This document shows, one piece after another, positions 49,988 through 58,908 of a DNA stretch of 64,000 nucleotides. Position 1 is the first letter of the stretch, and each line of letters starts with the position of its first letter. Source of the DNA: Celerinatantimonas diazotrophica (GTDB lineage: Bacteria; Pseudomonadota; Gammaproteobacteria; Enterobacterales; Celerinatantimonadaceae); assembly GCF_004339545.1 (NCBI RefSeq), contig NZ_SMGD01000014.1, forward strand, positions 62,001 through 126,000, written 5' to 3'. Made by a program: the position numbers and the translations under genes. The notes beneath the pieces are model-generated. The model saw only the letters and a program-made list of their open reading frames with translations. It had not been told where the DNA came from and searched no databases.

Positions 49988-51352
49988 ATGCAAAGCATTG
50001 ATACCATTGTGGCCCAGGCAACGGCTCCTGGGCGCGGGGGCGTTGGAATTGTGCGGGTTTCTGGCGCCAAGGCTCAAGTGGTGGCTCAAGCAATGCTCGG
50101 GCACTGTCCAAAACCGCGTTATGCTGAATATGTGCCTTTTAAAAATGCCGATGGTGAATTAATAGACCAAGGGATTGCGTTATTTTTTAAAGGGCCGCAC
50201 TCCTATACTGGCGAGGATATTTTAGAATTGCAGGGCCATGGTGGCCCTGTGGTCATGGATTTACTGATCCAGCAAATCCTAAAGCTAGATGATATTCGTC
50301 CAGCTCGGCCCGGAGAATTTACCGAGCGCGCCTTTTTGAACGATAAAATCGATCTTGCTCAGGCCGAAGCAATTGCCGATTTAATTGAAGCAACCTCAGC
50401 ACAAGCGGCTAAAAGTGCACTGAATTCAATGCAGGGACAATTTTCTCAACAAGTGAGTGAGTTAGTCGAGCAATTGATCCATTTGCGCATTTTTGTGGAA
50501 GCGGCCATCGATTTTCCCGAAGAAGAGGTGGATTTCTTAGGGGATGGTAAAATCGCGGCCGAATTATCATTAGTTGAGCAGGCACTCACAGGCGTTCGGG
50601 CCCAAGCTGGGCAGGGCGCACTGTTGCGTGAAGGGATGAAAGTGGTTATTGCCGGGCGTCCGAATGCTGGTAAATCGAGTTTACTGAATGCCTTAGCGGG
50701 GAAAGATTCCGCGATTGTCACCGAGATTGCCGGAACTACGCGCGATGTGTTGCGTGAATATATTCATCTGGATGGCATGCCCTTGCATATTATCGATACC
50801 GCAGGGTTGCGCGATAGTCCTGATAAAGTCGAACAGATTGGGATAGCCCGTGCCTGGGATGAGATTAATCATGCGGATCGGGTATTGTTAATGGTCGACA
50901 GCTGTGAAAGTGATGCCAAAGATCCAACCAATATCTGGCCTGAATTTATGGCGCGCTTACCTGAACAGATGGGACTCAGTGTGATTCGTAATAAGGCCGA
51001 TCAAAGCGGTGAAACCATTGGCATGGCGCACGTTGGGGATATTCCGGTGTTATCGCTTTCGGCAAAAACTGGTCAAGGGATAGAGCTGTTGCGCGAGCAT
51101 TTAAAAGACTGTATGGGCTTTCAAGGGTCGAACGAAGGCACCTTTATGGCGCGCCGTCGGCACCTTGATGCTCTGGATAAAGCCTTTGAGCATCTAAAAA
51201 ATGCCCATGTCCAGCTTGAAGAGTACAAAGCGGGCGAGCTGGTGGCCGAAGAACTCAGGCTTTGTCAGAATGCCTTAAATGAAATCACCGGCGAATTCAC
51301 TAGTGATGACCTGCTGGGACGGATTTTCTCAAGCTTTTGTATCGGGAAGTGA
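49988..51352 (+). CDS. mnmE: tRNA modification GTPase MnmE
   Basis: ATG49988 ([20 protein letters not shown]) is chosen over an upstream in-frame ATG that overlaps the terminator. The 454-residue protein has the N-terminal folate-binding domain, a G domain (GRPNAGKSS from residue 223, [17 protein letters not shown]) and the C-terminal CIGK. It pairs with MnmG for wobble-U modification. The 3' end is intact and is also a known integration site for genomic islands (see 51335-51352). Confidence 0.97.
   Translation: MQSIDTIVAQATAPGRGGVGIVRVSGAKAQVVAQAMLGHCPKPRYAEYVPFKNADGELIDQGIALFFKGPHSYTGEDILELQGHGGPVVMDLLIQQILKLDDIRPARPGEFTERAFLNDKIDLAQAEAIADLIEATSAQAAKSALNSMQGQFSQQVSELVEQLIHLRIFVEAAIDFPEEEVDFLGDGKIAAELSLVEQALTGVRAQAGQGALLREGMKVVIAGRPNAGKSSLLNALAGKDSAIVTEIAGTTRDVLREYIHLDGMPLHIIDTAGLRDSPDKVEQIGIARAWDEINHADRVLLMVDSCESDAKDPTNIWPEFMARLPEQMGLSVIRNKADQSGETIGMAHVGDIPVLSLSAKTGQGIELLREHLKDCMGFQGSNEGTFMARRRHLDALDKAFEHLKNAHVQLEEYKAGELVAEELRLCQNALNEITGEFTSDDLLGRIFSSFCIGK
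51335..51352 (+). promoter_or_regulatory. SGI1-type attachment site at mnmE 3' end (candidate attL/attB)
   Basis: The last 18 bp of mnmE, TTTTGTATCGGGAAGTGA, resemble the 18-bp attachment core that SGI1-family islands use at trmE/mnmE (of the form TTCTGTATYGGKAAGTAA; from memory). The restriction island begins right after it. I could not identify the matching downstream copy in the window, so it may lie beyond 64000. Confidence 0.5.
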
Positions 51353-51450
51353 AACGACCAAAAAGATCTACCTAAATAAAGATAAAATATTGTTTTATAA
51401 ATAAATTAATCCTATGTGTTTGCAAACAGTTTGATCCGTTTTACCCCTCA

Positions 51451-51498
51451 TGCTCCGTGTGTGCTCCGAGTATAAGTTTTCGGAGCACAATAGGAGCA
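51451..51498. repeat. Nested palindrome with four GGAGC half-sites
   Basis: TGTGCTCCGA (51460-51469) and TCGGAGCACA (51480-51489) form a perfect 10-bp stem with a 10-nt loop; TGCTCC (51451-51456) and GGAGCA (51493-51498) flank it symmetrically. It lies 100 bp after mnmE and just before a short ORF, where island recombination or regulatory proteins would bind. Function is not known. Confidence 0.6.
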
Positions 51499-51502
51499 GA
51501 CC

Positions 51503-51900
51503 ATGAAAATCACTATCCAGAAACGCGAACCAGATAAGAATGGTCTGCGTCCCATCAGGCTCATAGAGGAGAAAATTCTCCGGGTTATCCAGGCCACTTT
51601 GGTTACCGTGTTAGGTTGCGAGAGATTAAATTGGAAATGTTCTGGGTTTATAACCAGTTTAAACCTAAAAAGAATGCTGCCGGATTCCAAGTGATTAGCC
51701 ATTACCTTCCCCGTGAAGGTTACTGCCGCTACCCCAAGACGACTTTTCCCGAGCACAAGATTGGGAAAAACCAGTGATTACAGCTGTCGAAGATGTTTTC
51801 TCAATAATCCGTAGAGCTAACGCTAATCTGATGAGAATGCGCCAGCTATGTCGGTGGAATGACACTAACCTCTACCAAATGGCAGGCGATATCTAAGATT
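51503..51900 (+). pseudogene. Degenerate ORFs, possibly remnant of island-end gene
   Basis: A 63-residue frame starts at ATG51503 (KITIQKREPDKNGLRPIRL...) with GGAGC before it; its opening resembles the N-terminal strand of tyrosine recombinases, but only over ~20 residues. From about 51550 a different frame is open to TGA51777 (PGYPGHFGYRVRLREIKLEM..., with ISHYLPREGYCRYP), and a further frame ends at TAA about 51895. These look like frameshifted pieces. The integrase idea is weak; no catalytic R-H-R-Y residues are present. The 842-bp stretch 51353-52194 otherwise holds no convincing gene. Confidence 0.35.
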
Positions 51901-52021
51901 TCAAGGAAGAGAGCAGCAGTAAATAAAAGCGCCCAACGGCTGATCACGGCCTTAATCACTAAATTTGTACCGACAGAATAAACTTTTTATTGCAGTAGAC
52001 AAAAAACCTCATAATTTTAGC

Positions 52022-52070
52022 TTGACGGATAAAAAAAGATCAGCAATTATACACACATTGGTTGTGTATA
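52022..52070 (+). promoter_or_regulatory. Promoter with overlapping operator-like palindrome for the R-M operon
   Basis: TTGACG (52022-52027) is 18 bp from ATTATA (52046-52051), a plausible sigma70 promoter. The palindrome TATACACA-N7-TGTGTATA (52048-52070) overlaps the -10 and the expected start. A repressor bound there would block the restriction operon. No regulator gene with an obvious helix-turn-helix lies next to it in the window. Confidence 0.5.
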
Positions 52071-52126
52071 GAGCTCCTACTGCGTTTTTTTATGTGGTTG
52101 TGAGTGAATTATAACCATGTAAAAAA

Positions 52127-52148
52127 GCGACAGGCTGCAACCTGTCGC
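52127..52148 (-). terminator. Hairpin with T-run on minus strand upstream of island operon
   Basis: GCGACAGG (52127-52134) and CCTGTCGC (52141-52148) make a perfect 8-bp stem with a 6-nt loop. On the minus strand it is followed by six T, so it can stop antisense transcripts. On the plus strand it becomes a leader hairpin before the 136-residue ORF. Confidence 0.6.
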
Positions 52149-52194
52149 TCCATTCAATACCAACAGTGCCGAGAAACACATAGGAGATCGAATA

Positions 52195-52605
52195 ATGAAA
52201 GAATACCAAACCCAGCTGGCCATGCAAGAAATTCAAGTTGAACATCGAGTCTACTTGGTTCATACCCAACAAATCACGAAGTCGCCCCAACAGCTTGCAA
52301 GCAAGGACTCCCAACCTAAAACATCGCGAGAAAAATTTGCTTTCCCTACACCAAAAGCAACTGAAAGTAATGAGTGTTTCTGTGATACAGAGAGAGTTAT
52401 CGCCATTTATAACAAAGAGCAACAAAAACAAAGCGCTAAACGCAAAAAAATGACAGTCAAAATTCAACAGTGGTTTGAACATAAAGCGCTGGCGGCAGGC
52501 TGGAAGATAGCTAAATTCGTGCCCCATGCACACAACAACCGCATAGCAGGCTGTATGCTGTCTGTTCCACCGACTAAAGGAGTTATCGATGCCACAACGC
52601 ACTAG
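52195..52605 (+). CDS. Unknown small basic protein, first gene of the R-M operon
   Basis: The 136-residue ORF has a good RBS (AGGAG) before ATG and overlaps the S-subunit start by 17 bp, so it is probably translated. The sequence is Lys/Gln-rich (YNKEQQKQSAKRKKMTVKI) with a C-terminal half HKALAAGWKIAKFVPHAHNN. I recognise no domain and no helix-turn-helix. Its position suggests a link to R-M control; the alternative is a leader peptide-like remnant. Confidence 0.5.
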   Translation: MKEYQTQLAMQEIQVEHRVYLVHTQQITKSPQQLASKDSQPKTSREKFAFPTPKATESNECFCDTERVIAIYNKEQQKQSAKRKKMTVKIQQWFEHKALAAGWKIAKFVPHAHNNRIAGCMLSVPPTKGVIDATTH

Positions 52606-53227
52606 CACCAGAGCGCTAAGTGACATTGCCGACCTAAGAACAGGATTTACCTTCCGAGGAAAAATAGAGGAAGTCGATAAAGAGGCCGGCAATGTCCATG
52701 TGGCGCAAATTAAAGACGTTAGAGAGGCTTGGGAAAAATCCAACCTTTTTACCCTACAAGCCAGCCAAATGCCCTTGATAGAGTGGACAGGCAAAAGTAA
52801 TGCTTTTGTTAGCCCTGGTACAGTATTGCTCCCTGCGAGAGGTTCTAGAGGCGGCTATTTCAGGGCCTCTTGTTTAGTTACAGACGAACATTCTTCAAAA
52901 CCCGTAGTGGTTAGCAGTCAGTTTGTGGTTATCACACCTAAAGCAGATGTGATACCAGAATTTCTTTGTTGGTCTCTTAATCAACCGGCTGTTCAATACT
53001 GGCTATCAGAAGGAACAGGCAGTCAGGGCAGCAACATTGTCATGTTAAATACCAAGGTAGCCGGAGAGCTGAAACTGGACATTCCTCCAATCGCGATACA
53101 ACAGAAAATTCTGCACATCAATCATCTATGGGAGCAGGAACAACACCTCACCAAAGCGCTGCTAAAAAATCGTGAAACCATGCTGCAAGGCATGTTTCAA
53201 CAAATGATTAAGGGAACCCATTCATGA
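52589..53227 (+). CDS. Half-size type I specificity subunit (single TRD)
   Basis: The 212-residue protein has one target-recognition domain and one conserved helix: ALSDIADLRTGFTFRGKIEE, SPGTVLLPARGSRGG, VMLNTKVAGELKLDIPPIAI then QQKILHINHLWEQEQHLTKA. Full HsdS proteins have two such halves (~400 residues), and a complete one follows at 55715. Half subunits can dimerise to read a symmetric site. It overlaps hsdM by ATGA, so it is coupled to the methylase. Confidence 0.85.
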   Translation: MPQRTSTRALSDIADLRTGFTFRGKIEEVDKEAGNVHVAQIKDVREAWEKSNLFTLQASQMPLIEWTGKSNAFVSPGTVLLPARGSRGGYFRASCLVTDEHSSKPVVVSSQFVVITPKADVIPEFLCWSLNQPAVQYWLSEGTGSQGSNIVMLNTKVAGELKLDIPPIAIQQKILHINHLWEQEQHLTKALLKNRETMLQGMFQQMIKGTHS

Positions 53228-54774
53228 ATAACCAAGTAACAACAAATAATAAAATCAACCAAGACAGTATTAACAAAGCATTGTGGGGCGCTTGCGACAC
53301 TTTCCGCGGAACCATCAGCGCAGACACCTACAAAGACTTTATTCTGACAATGTTGTTTCTGAAGTACATCTCTGATGTCTGGCAGGATCATTACGATGGT
53401 TACAAAACACAGTACGGTGATGAACCAGAGCTCATCGAAGAGATGATGAAGAACGAGCGTTTTGTGCTGCCAAAAAATGCCAGCTTCTATGCTTTGTACG
53501 AGCATCGCCATGAACCTGGCAATGGCGAGCGCATTGATCAGGCATTGCATGCCATTGAAGAAGCCAATGGCACCAAACTCAACGATGCAGGAAAAAGTGT
53601 GTTCCAGGATATCTCTTTCAACACCGACCGCTTAGGTGAAGAGAAACAGAAAAACAACATCCTGCGTTATCTGCTGGAAGACTTCGCCAAACCAGAACTC
53701 AACCTCAGTCCAAGCTGCGTCGGGACACTGGATGTAATTGGTAACGCCTACGAGTACTTAATCAAAAACTTTGCCGCCAGTGGCGGCCAAAAAGCCGGCG
53801 AGTTTTATACGCCGCCAGAAGTCAGTGACTTGATTGCTGAACTGCTTGAGCCACAACCAGGCGACAGCATTTGCGATCCGGCGTGTGGTTCTGCATCACT
53901 GTTGATGAAGTGTGGCAGTAAAGTCCGCAGCAACTTTGACAGTAAAAATTATGCGCTCTACGGACAGGAGGCAATTGGTTCTACTTGGTCACTAGCCAAG
54001 ATGAATATGTTCCTACACGGCGAAGACAACCACAAAATCGAATGGGGAGACACCATTCGTAATCCTAAGTTGCTGGATAAAAACGGTGATTTAATGCTGT
54101 TTGATATCGTAACCGCTAACCCGCCGTTTTCTTTGGATAAATGGGGTCATGAAGACGCGGCAAACGACAAGTTCAGCCGTTTTTACCGTGGTATACCGCC
54201 AAAAACCAAAGGTGACTATGCCTTCATTCTGCATATGATTGAGACACTTAAGCCGAAGACGGGTCGTATGGGGGTCGTTGTTCCCCATGGCGTGCTGTTT
54301 CGCGGTGCCGCAGAAGGTAAAATCCGCAAACAGTTGATTGAAGAAAATTTACTGGATGCAGTAATAGGCCTGCCAGAGAAGCTGTTTTACGGGACCGGGA
54401 TTCCAGCCGCCATTCTGATTTTCAAAAAAGAGAAGATCGATGACAACGTGCTGTTTATTGATGCCTCACGCGAGTTTAAACCGGGTAAAAATCAGAACCA
54501 GCTCAGCGAAGCTAATATTGCTAGGATCGTCGCCACCTACCAAGCGGGAGAAAACGTCGATAAGTATGCTTATTTGGCTAGCCTGAAAGAGATCCAAGAT
54601 AACGACTACAACCTCAATATTCCACGTTATGTCGATACCTTTGAGGAAGAGGAAGAGATCGACCTGATGGCCGTGCGAGCAGAACGCGAACAGCTCAAAG
54701 CACAGCTAGCTAGTCTGGAAGATGAAATGACATCTTATTTGGCTGAATTGGGTTATTTAAGCAACGCAGAATAA
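53224..54774 (+). CDS. hsdM: Type I DNA N6-adenine methyltransferase subunit
   Basis: The 516-residue protein has the N-terminal HsdM helical domain (KALWGACDTFRGTISADTYK, MLFLKYISDVW), SAM motif I DPACGSAS at 218-225 and the N6-adenine motif NPPF at 299-302, then a coiled-coil C-terminus (AEREQLKAQLASLEDEMTSY). It methylates the host sequence chosen by HsdS and is the core of the restriction complex. The gene is flanked by two S-type genes. Confidence 0.96.
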   Translation: MNNQVTTNNKINQDSINKALWGACDTFRGTISADTYKDFILTMLFLKYISDVWQDHYDGYKTQYGDEPELIEEMMKNERFVLPKNASFYALYEHRHEPGNGERIDQALHAIEEANGTKLNDAGKSVFQDISFNTDRLGEEKQKNNILRYLLEDFAKPELNLSPSCVGTLDVIGNAYEYLIKNFAASGGQKAGEFYTPPEVSDLIAELLEPQPGDSICDPACGSASLLMKCGSKVRSNFDSKNYALYGQEAIGSTWSLAKMNMFLHGEDNHKIEWGDTIRNPKLLDKNGDLMLFDIVTANPPFSLDKWGHEDAANDKFSRFYRGIPPKTKGDYAFILHMIETLKPKTGRMGVVVPHGVLFRGAAEGKIRKQLIEENLLDAVIGLPEKLFYGTGIPAAILIFKKEKIDDNVLFIDASREFKPGKNQNQLSEANIARIVATYQAGENVDKYAYLASLKEIQDNDYNLNIPRYVDTFEEEEEIDLMAVRAEREQLKAQLASLEDEMTSYLAELGYLSNAE

Positions 54775-54785
54775 GAAGGTTTCAC

Positions 54786-55646
54786 ATGGAACAACAGCAC
54801 ATTCAATCGCTTACAACCACCTTTGAAGGCCATGCGCAGCAAACCGAAAATGGTGTCGAATTTTGGCTAGCACGCGATCTGCAACATCTGCTGGGTTATG
54901 GTAAATGGGATAACTTTGTCAGCGTGATCTCAAAAGCCAAAACGGCCTGCGAAATTAGTGGTCATGCCATTGTCGACCATTTTGCCGACGTTGGGAAAAT
55001 GGTCGAGCTTGGTTCTGGCAGTCAACGGGAAATCGATGATGTGATGCTCACCCGCTACGCCTGCTATTTGATCGCTCAGAATGGTGATTCACGTAAGCGA
55101 GAAATCGCCTTTGCTCAAACTTACTTTGCCATGCAAACCCGTAAAGCGGAGCTAATCGAACAACGTTTATTGGCAGCCGAACGAGTTGTTGCGCGGCACA
55201 AACTCTCAGCCACGGAAAAAGAACTCTCCAGCGTTATTTTTGAACAGACGGGTGGGAATCAAAACTTTGCTTTAATCCGTAGCAAAGGCGATAGTGCTCT
55301 GTTTGGAAAGAGTACGCAAGCCATGAAAGCGCAATGGCTTGTGCCAGATAATCGCCCACTGGCCGACTTTGCACCTACGATTATTCTTAAAGCGAAAGAC
55401 TTTGCCACTGAGATCACTATCCACAATGCCCGGACACAACAAATGACTCGCGAGCAACAAATATCTAACGAGCATATCACGAATAACGATGCGGTCCGCC
55501 AAACCTTGTTAAGCCGAGGAATACGTCCTGAACAGTTACCACCAGCAGAGGATGTAAAAAAAGTTGAGCGTCGTTTAGCCTCTGCAGATAAAAAATCACT
55601 GAGAAATCCAGACACCCTCAGTGATGGGGAAACAAGCCATGAATAA
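54786..55646 (+). CDS. dinD: DNA damage-inducible protein D (DinD)
   Basis: The 286-residue protein has the BRO-N-like start (GVEFWLARDLQHLLGYGKWD, VISKAKTACEISG) and the DinD region YLIAQNGDSRKREIAFAQTY, ALIRSKGDSALFG and TIILKAKDFATEITIHNART. DinD blocks RecA filament activity in E. coli. It is a frequent passenger in type I R-M loci; here it sits between hsdM and hsdS. No LexA box is seen in the 11-bp gap, so it probably follows operon control. Confidence 0.93.
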   Translation: MEQQHIQSLTTTFEGHAQQTENGVEFWLARDLQHLLGYGKWDNFVSVISKAKTACEISGHAIVDHFADVGKMVELGSGSQREIDDVMLTRYACYLIAQNGDSRKREIAFAQTYFAMQTRKAELIEQRLLAAERVVARHKLSATEKELSSVIFEQTGGNQNFALIRSKGDSALFGKSTQAMKAQWLVPDNRPLADFAPTIILKAKDFATEITIHNARTQQMTREQQISNEHITNNDAVRQTLLSRGIRPEQLPPAEDVKKVERRLASADKKSLRNPDTLSDGETSHE

Positions 55647-55725
55647 TTACGCAGAAACGAAACGAACAACAGCCCAACAGACTGAGCTGGCCAAGTATCT
55701 GGAGGAGTTGAGTTATGGTGCCTGA
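55639..55725 (+). CDS. Small ORF bridging dinD and hsdS
   Basis: This 28-residue ORF (NNYAETKRTTAQQTELAKYL... then EELSYGA) starts inside the dinD end (ATGA-like overlap) and ends within the start of hsdS. Its YLEEL.Y tail resembles the HsdM C-terminus (YLAELGY), so it may be a scar left when dinD was inserted, or a coupling peptide. RBS evidence is weak; the gene nature is uncertain. Confidence 0.3.
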   Translation: MNNYAETKRTTAQQTELAKYLEELSYGA

Positions 55726-56953
55726 AGGTTGGGATGTAAAGCCCCTAGCCGATATTGCCCAGGTAACATCAGGGGGGACGCCTAGTCGTAAAAAGCCAGA
55801 ATACTGGCTGAACGGAACAGTGCCATGGATAAGAACCACTGAAGTCCAAAATTGCGTTTTAACTCCTGAAGACACTCAGGAGTATATTAGCGAATTAGGT
55901 TTAAAGAATTCTTCGGCCAAGATTGTACCTGCTGGAGCAGTCTTATTGGCAATGATTGGGCAAGGGAAAACAAGAGGACAAGTTGCATTACTGAAATTTG
56001 AGGCAACAACAAATCAGAATTGTTCTGCAATCATATTCAAAAATGATCAGGAACCTACTTTTCACTTTAACTTTCTCTTAAGCCAGTATGAAAATATCCG
56101 AGCAATGAGTAATTCTGCCGGGCAAAGTAACTTGAGTGGTACATTGGTAAAAGCAATTAGAGTTCCCGTTCCTCCTCTTACTGAACAAAAGAAAATCGCC
56201 CAAATTCTCTCCACCTGGGATAAGGCCATCACCACCACAGAACAACTACTCGCCACAGGTAAGCAGCAGAAAAAAGCCCTGATGCAACAACTGCTCACTG
56301 GCAAAAAACGCCTGCTGGATAAGAATGGGGTTAGGTTTAGTAGGGAGTGGAAGGTATCTAAGCTTTCAAAGCTATTCGAACGTGTAACGACAAAAAATAA
56401 TGGTCAAAGCACAAACGTAGTTACCATATCAGGGCAACATGGCTTGATTCGGCAGGAAGACTTTTTCAAAAAAACTGTTGCTTCTGAAACTCTTGATGGC
56501 TACTTCTTGCTAAAGCAGGGGCAGTTCGCCTACAACAAAAGCTATTCAAACGGCTATCCAATGGGTGCAATCAAACGCCTGAATCGCTACCCAGATGGTG
56601 TTGTAACAACGCTCTATATTTGCTTTGAACTATCAGATTCTGATCACGCCGATAGCGATTTTTGGGAACACTACTTCGAATCGGGTCTTCTGAACCAGGG
56701 GTTGTCTCAAATTGCGCACGAAGGTGGTCGCGCTCATGGTTTGCTCAACGTAAAGCCTTCGGATTTCTTTTCATTAAAAGTGCCTATCCCCAGTTTTGAA
56801 GAACAACAAAAAATCGCCACCGTACTCGCCACGGCCGATCAGGAAATCACTGGCCTACAACAAAAGCTCAATGCCTTAAAACAGGAGAAAAAAGCGCTAA
56901 TGCAACAGTTATTGACGGGTAAGCGGCGGGTGAAAGTCGAGGAAGCGGCCTGA
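55715..56953 (+). CDS. hsdS: Type I restriction specificity subunit (two TRDs)
   Basis: The 412-residue protein opens VPEGWDVKPLADIAQVTSGG and has two target-recognition domains separated by conserved helices (EQKKIAQILSTWDKAITTTE, KKALMQQLLTGKKRLLDKNG; second copy EEQQKIATVLATADQEITGL, KKALMQQLLTGKRR). The repeated KKALMQQLLTGK stretches (DNA around 56270-56310 and 56885-56925) could permit recombination between halves. RBS GGAGGAG precedes ATG. It gives the R-M complex its bipartite target; the sequence recognised is not predictable. Confidence 0.95.
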   Translation: MVPEGWDVKPLADIAQVTSGGTPSRKKPEYWLNGTVPWIRTTEVQNCVLTPEDTQEYISELGLKNSSAKIVPAGAVLLAMIGQGKTRGQVALLKFEATTNQNCSAIIFKNDQEPTFHFNFLLSQYENIRAMSNSAGQSNLSGTLVKAIRVPVPPLTEQKKIAQILSTWDKAITTTEQLLATGKQQKKALMQQLLTGKKRLLDKNGVRFSREWKVSKLSKLFERVTTKNNGQSTNVVTISGQHGLIRQEDFFKKTVASETLDGYFLLKQGQFAYNKSYSNGYPMGAIKRLNRYPDGVVTTLYICFELSDSDHADSDFWEHYFESGLLNQGLSQIAHEGGRAHGLLNVKPSDFFSLKVPIPSFEEQQKIATVLATADQEITGLQQKLNALKQEKKALMQQLLTGKRRVKVEEAA

Positions 56954-56954
56954 T

Positions 56955-58907
56955 ATGGATGAATTTACCCCTGCGAAATTACTGGAGCAACTGCGTCAAC
57001 TGGACGAACAACCACGTATAGAAGCCAAACGTGCCAGTGACATTGGCAAGTCGGTGATGCAAACCATCTGTGCCTTTGCCAATGAACCCGGGCTGGGTGG
57101 TGGCTATTTGCTATTGGGGATTGATGAGCCAAAAACCTCTGATGAAACCTTTCACGTTTGTGGGGTGACCGATGCCGATAGATTATTAAATAGCATCCAG
57201 AGTAACTGCCGGGAGCAGTTTGAAGCACCGATTCCGGTGCAGGGTGAAGTTGCCCAGCTGGAAGGCAAAAAAGTGATTCGCTTATTTGTGCCAGAACTGG
57301 AGCCTGCCGCTAAGCCTTGTACCTTCAAAGGGAAATTCGATAGCAAAAATAAGCGTAAAACAGGGGTGTGGCGACGCGGGCTGAATGGGGATTACGAATG
57401 TAGCCAGCACGAGCTGGAACCGTTGTTATTAGCCAAAAGCGGCATGAATTATGAGCAGGTCATATTGCCCGATGCTGAATGGGATGACTTAGATCCTTCT
57501 GCCATTGCTTTATACCGTACATTACGTGCCAAAGTACGCCCATATGCTGAAGAGTTACAAGCGTCTGATCATGAAATGCTTTATGCGCTGAATCTGGTCA
57601 AGAAACAAGGCGACAAATGGGTACCTAATATTGCAGGGTTGCTGTTGATGGGTAAGCCATTGGCACTACGCCGTCTGTTACCTGCTGTACGCGTTGATTA
57701 TGTGCGAATTAATGGCACCCAATGGGTAGAAGACCCAGAGCAGCGTTTTGCGATTACGTTGGATATTCGTGAATCACTACTGCGGCTGATTCCAAAACTT
57801 GAAGCCACGATTAGTGATGATCTACCTCGTCATTTTCGACTAAAAGACGGCAGTACACAGCGTAATGATGAGCCGCTATTGCCCCATAAGGTGATCCGTG
57901 AGGCGGTCGTGAATGCCGTGATGCACAGAGATTATCAGGTCAATCAACCCATTCTGGTCGTGCGCTACAGTAACCGCATTGAAATTCGCAATGCAGGTTA
58001 TTCTCTGAAACCAGAGATCGCGCTGGGCGATATGGGGTCAAAGCTACGTAATCCCGTTATTGCCGCCGTGCTTTACGATTTAAGCTTTGCCGAAACTAAA
58101 GGTTCTGGTATTAAAACCATGCGTCGGTTGCTGGAGCAAGCGGGATTAACCGCGCCGGTATTTATCAGTAAAGTAATTGAAAATGAATTTGTTGGTACCT
58201 ATTTGCTTCATCAGCTGCTAGGTGAAGAGCAACTCAGCTGGTTACAGCAGTTTGCCGAGTTACATTTAACCGATCATGAAGCCAAAGCTCTACTGCTCGC
58301 AAAGGAAACGGGTGCAGTTGATAATGCCGGCTTGCGTGCCATCTCGGGTTTAGATACATTATCGGCGAGTCAACTGCTGCGCAAATTGCACTATCAATAT
58401 CGTTTACTGGAGCAAGGCGGCGCAGGTCCTGCAACGTATTACCAGTTAGCGCAGCCATTGCAAAATGATGATCAGTTATCGCTGTTTCCAGCTAATGATG
58501 CAGCGACTGAGACGTCAAATACGAGTGACCTTATTCCAAATACGAGTGACCTTACCCAAAATACAAGTGACCTGATTCCAAATACGAGTGAGTTCTCTGT
58601 CCCGAATGAACTCACCCAAAGGATTGAACAACTCACTTCAAAAGCACGTAAGGACAAACTCTGGCCAATCATTGTTTGGCTATGTGCTTTACACCCTTAT
58701 AAAGCCGAGCAATTGGCAACACAGCTAGCACGTAAAGAAACGCCTTTAAAACACAATCATTTGAACGTACTCAGAGAGCAAGAGGGCTTAATTGATTACC
58801 TTTATCCAGAAGTGGTTAATCATCCTAATCAGGCTTACCTCACAACCGCAAAAGGGCTTCAATGGCTAAAAGCCCAAGGTATTGATATTGGTAAGGGGTT
58901 AAGTTGA
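56955..58907 (+). CDS. AlbA/Schlafen-like ATP-binding protein with NTSD repeats
   Basis: The 650-residue protein has an N-terminal AlbA_2 domain (residues ~1-150: RIEAKRASDIGKSVMQTICA, GYLLLGIDE), a HATPase-like C-domain (PHKVIREAVVNAVMHRDYQV, IEIRNAGYSL, KGSGIKTMRRL) and a C-terminal winged-helix part (LATQLARKETPLKHNHLNVL). Residues 522-549 are four tandem 7-residue repeats (NTSDLIP, NTSDLTQ, NTSDLIP, NTSEFSV). Proteins of this family occur in many R-M and defence islands, but a precise role is unknown. It begins 1 bp after hsdS. Confidence 0.8.
   Translation: MDEFTPAKLLEQLRQLDEQPRIEAKRASDIGKSVMQTICAFANEPGLGGGYLLLGIDEPKTSDETFHVCGVTDADRLLNSIQSNCREQFEAPIPVQGEVAQLEGKKVIRLFVPELEPAAKPCTFKGKFDSKNKRKTGVWRRGLNGDYECSQHELEPLLLAKSGMNYEQVILPDAEWDDLDPSAIALYRTLRAKVRPYAEELQASDHEMLYALNLVKKQGDKWVPNIAGLLLMGKPLALRRLLPAVRVDYVRINGTQWVEDPEQRFAITLDIRESLLRLIPKLEATISDDLPRHFRLKDGSTQRNDEPLLPHKVIREAVVNAVMHRDYQVNQPILVVRYSNRIEIRNAGYSLKPEIALGDMGSKLRNPVIAAVLYDLSFAETKGSGIKTMRRLLEQAGLTAPVFISKVIENEFVGTYLLHQLLGEEQLSWLQQFAELHLTDHEAKALLLAKETGAVDNAGLRAISGLDTLSASQLLRKLHYQYRLLEQGGAGPATYYQLAQPLQNDDQLSLFPANDAATETSNTSDLIPNTSDLTQNTSDLIPNTSEFSVPNELTQRIEQLTSKARKDKLWPIIVWLCALHPYKAEQLATQLARKETPLKHNHLNVLREQEGLIDYLYPEVVNHPNQAYLTTAKGLQWLKAQGIDIGKGLS
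58518..58601 (+). repeat. Four 21-bp tandem repeats coding the NTSDxxx heptad
   Basis: Units of 21 bp (each starting AATACGAGTGA or a close variant) run four times in register and stay in frame, making a linker of seven-residue repeats in the AlbA-like protein. The unit length is a multiple of three, so repeat-number change would alter linker length and not break the gene. The fourth copy has diverged. Confidence 0.85.
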
Positions 58908-58908
58908 T

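Noticed and set aside
52090-52794. 234-residue minus ORF opposite the island's first genes
   Set aside because: It is antisense to two plus-strand genes with good ribosome sites, is Cys/Phe-rich as expected from a shadow frame and has no domain.
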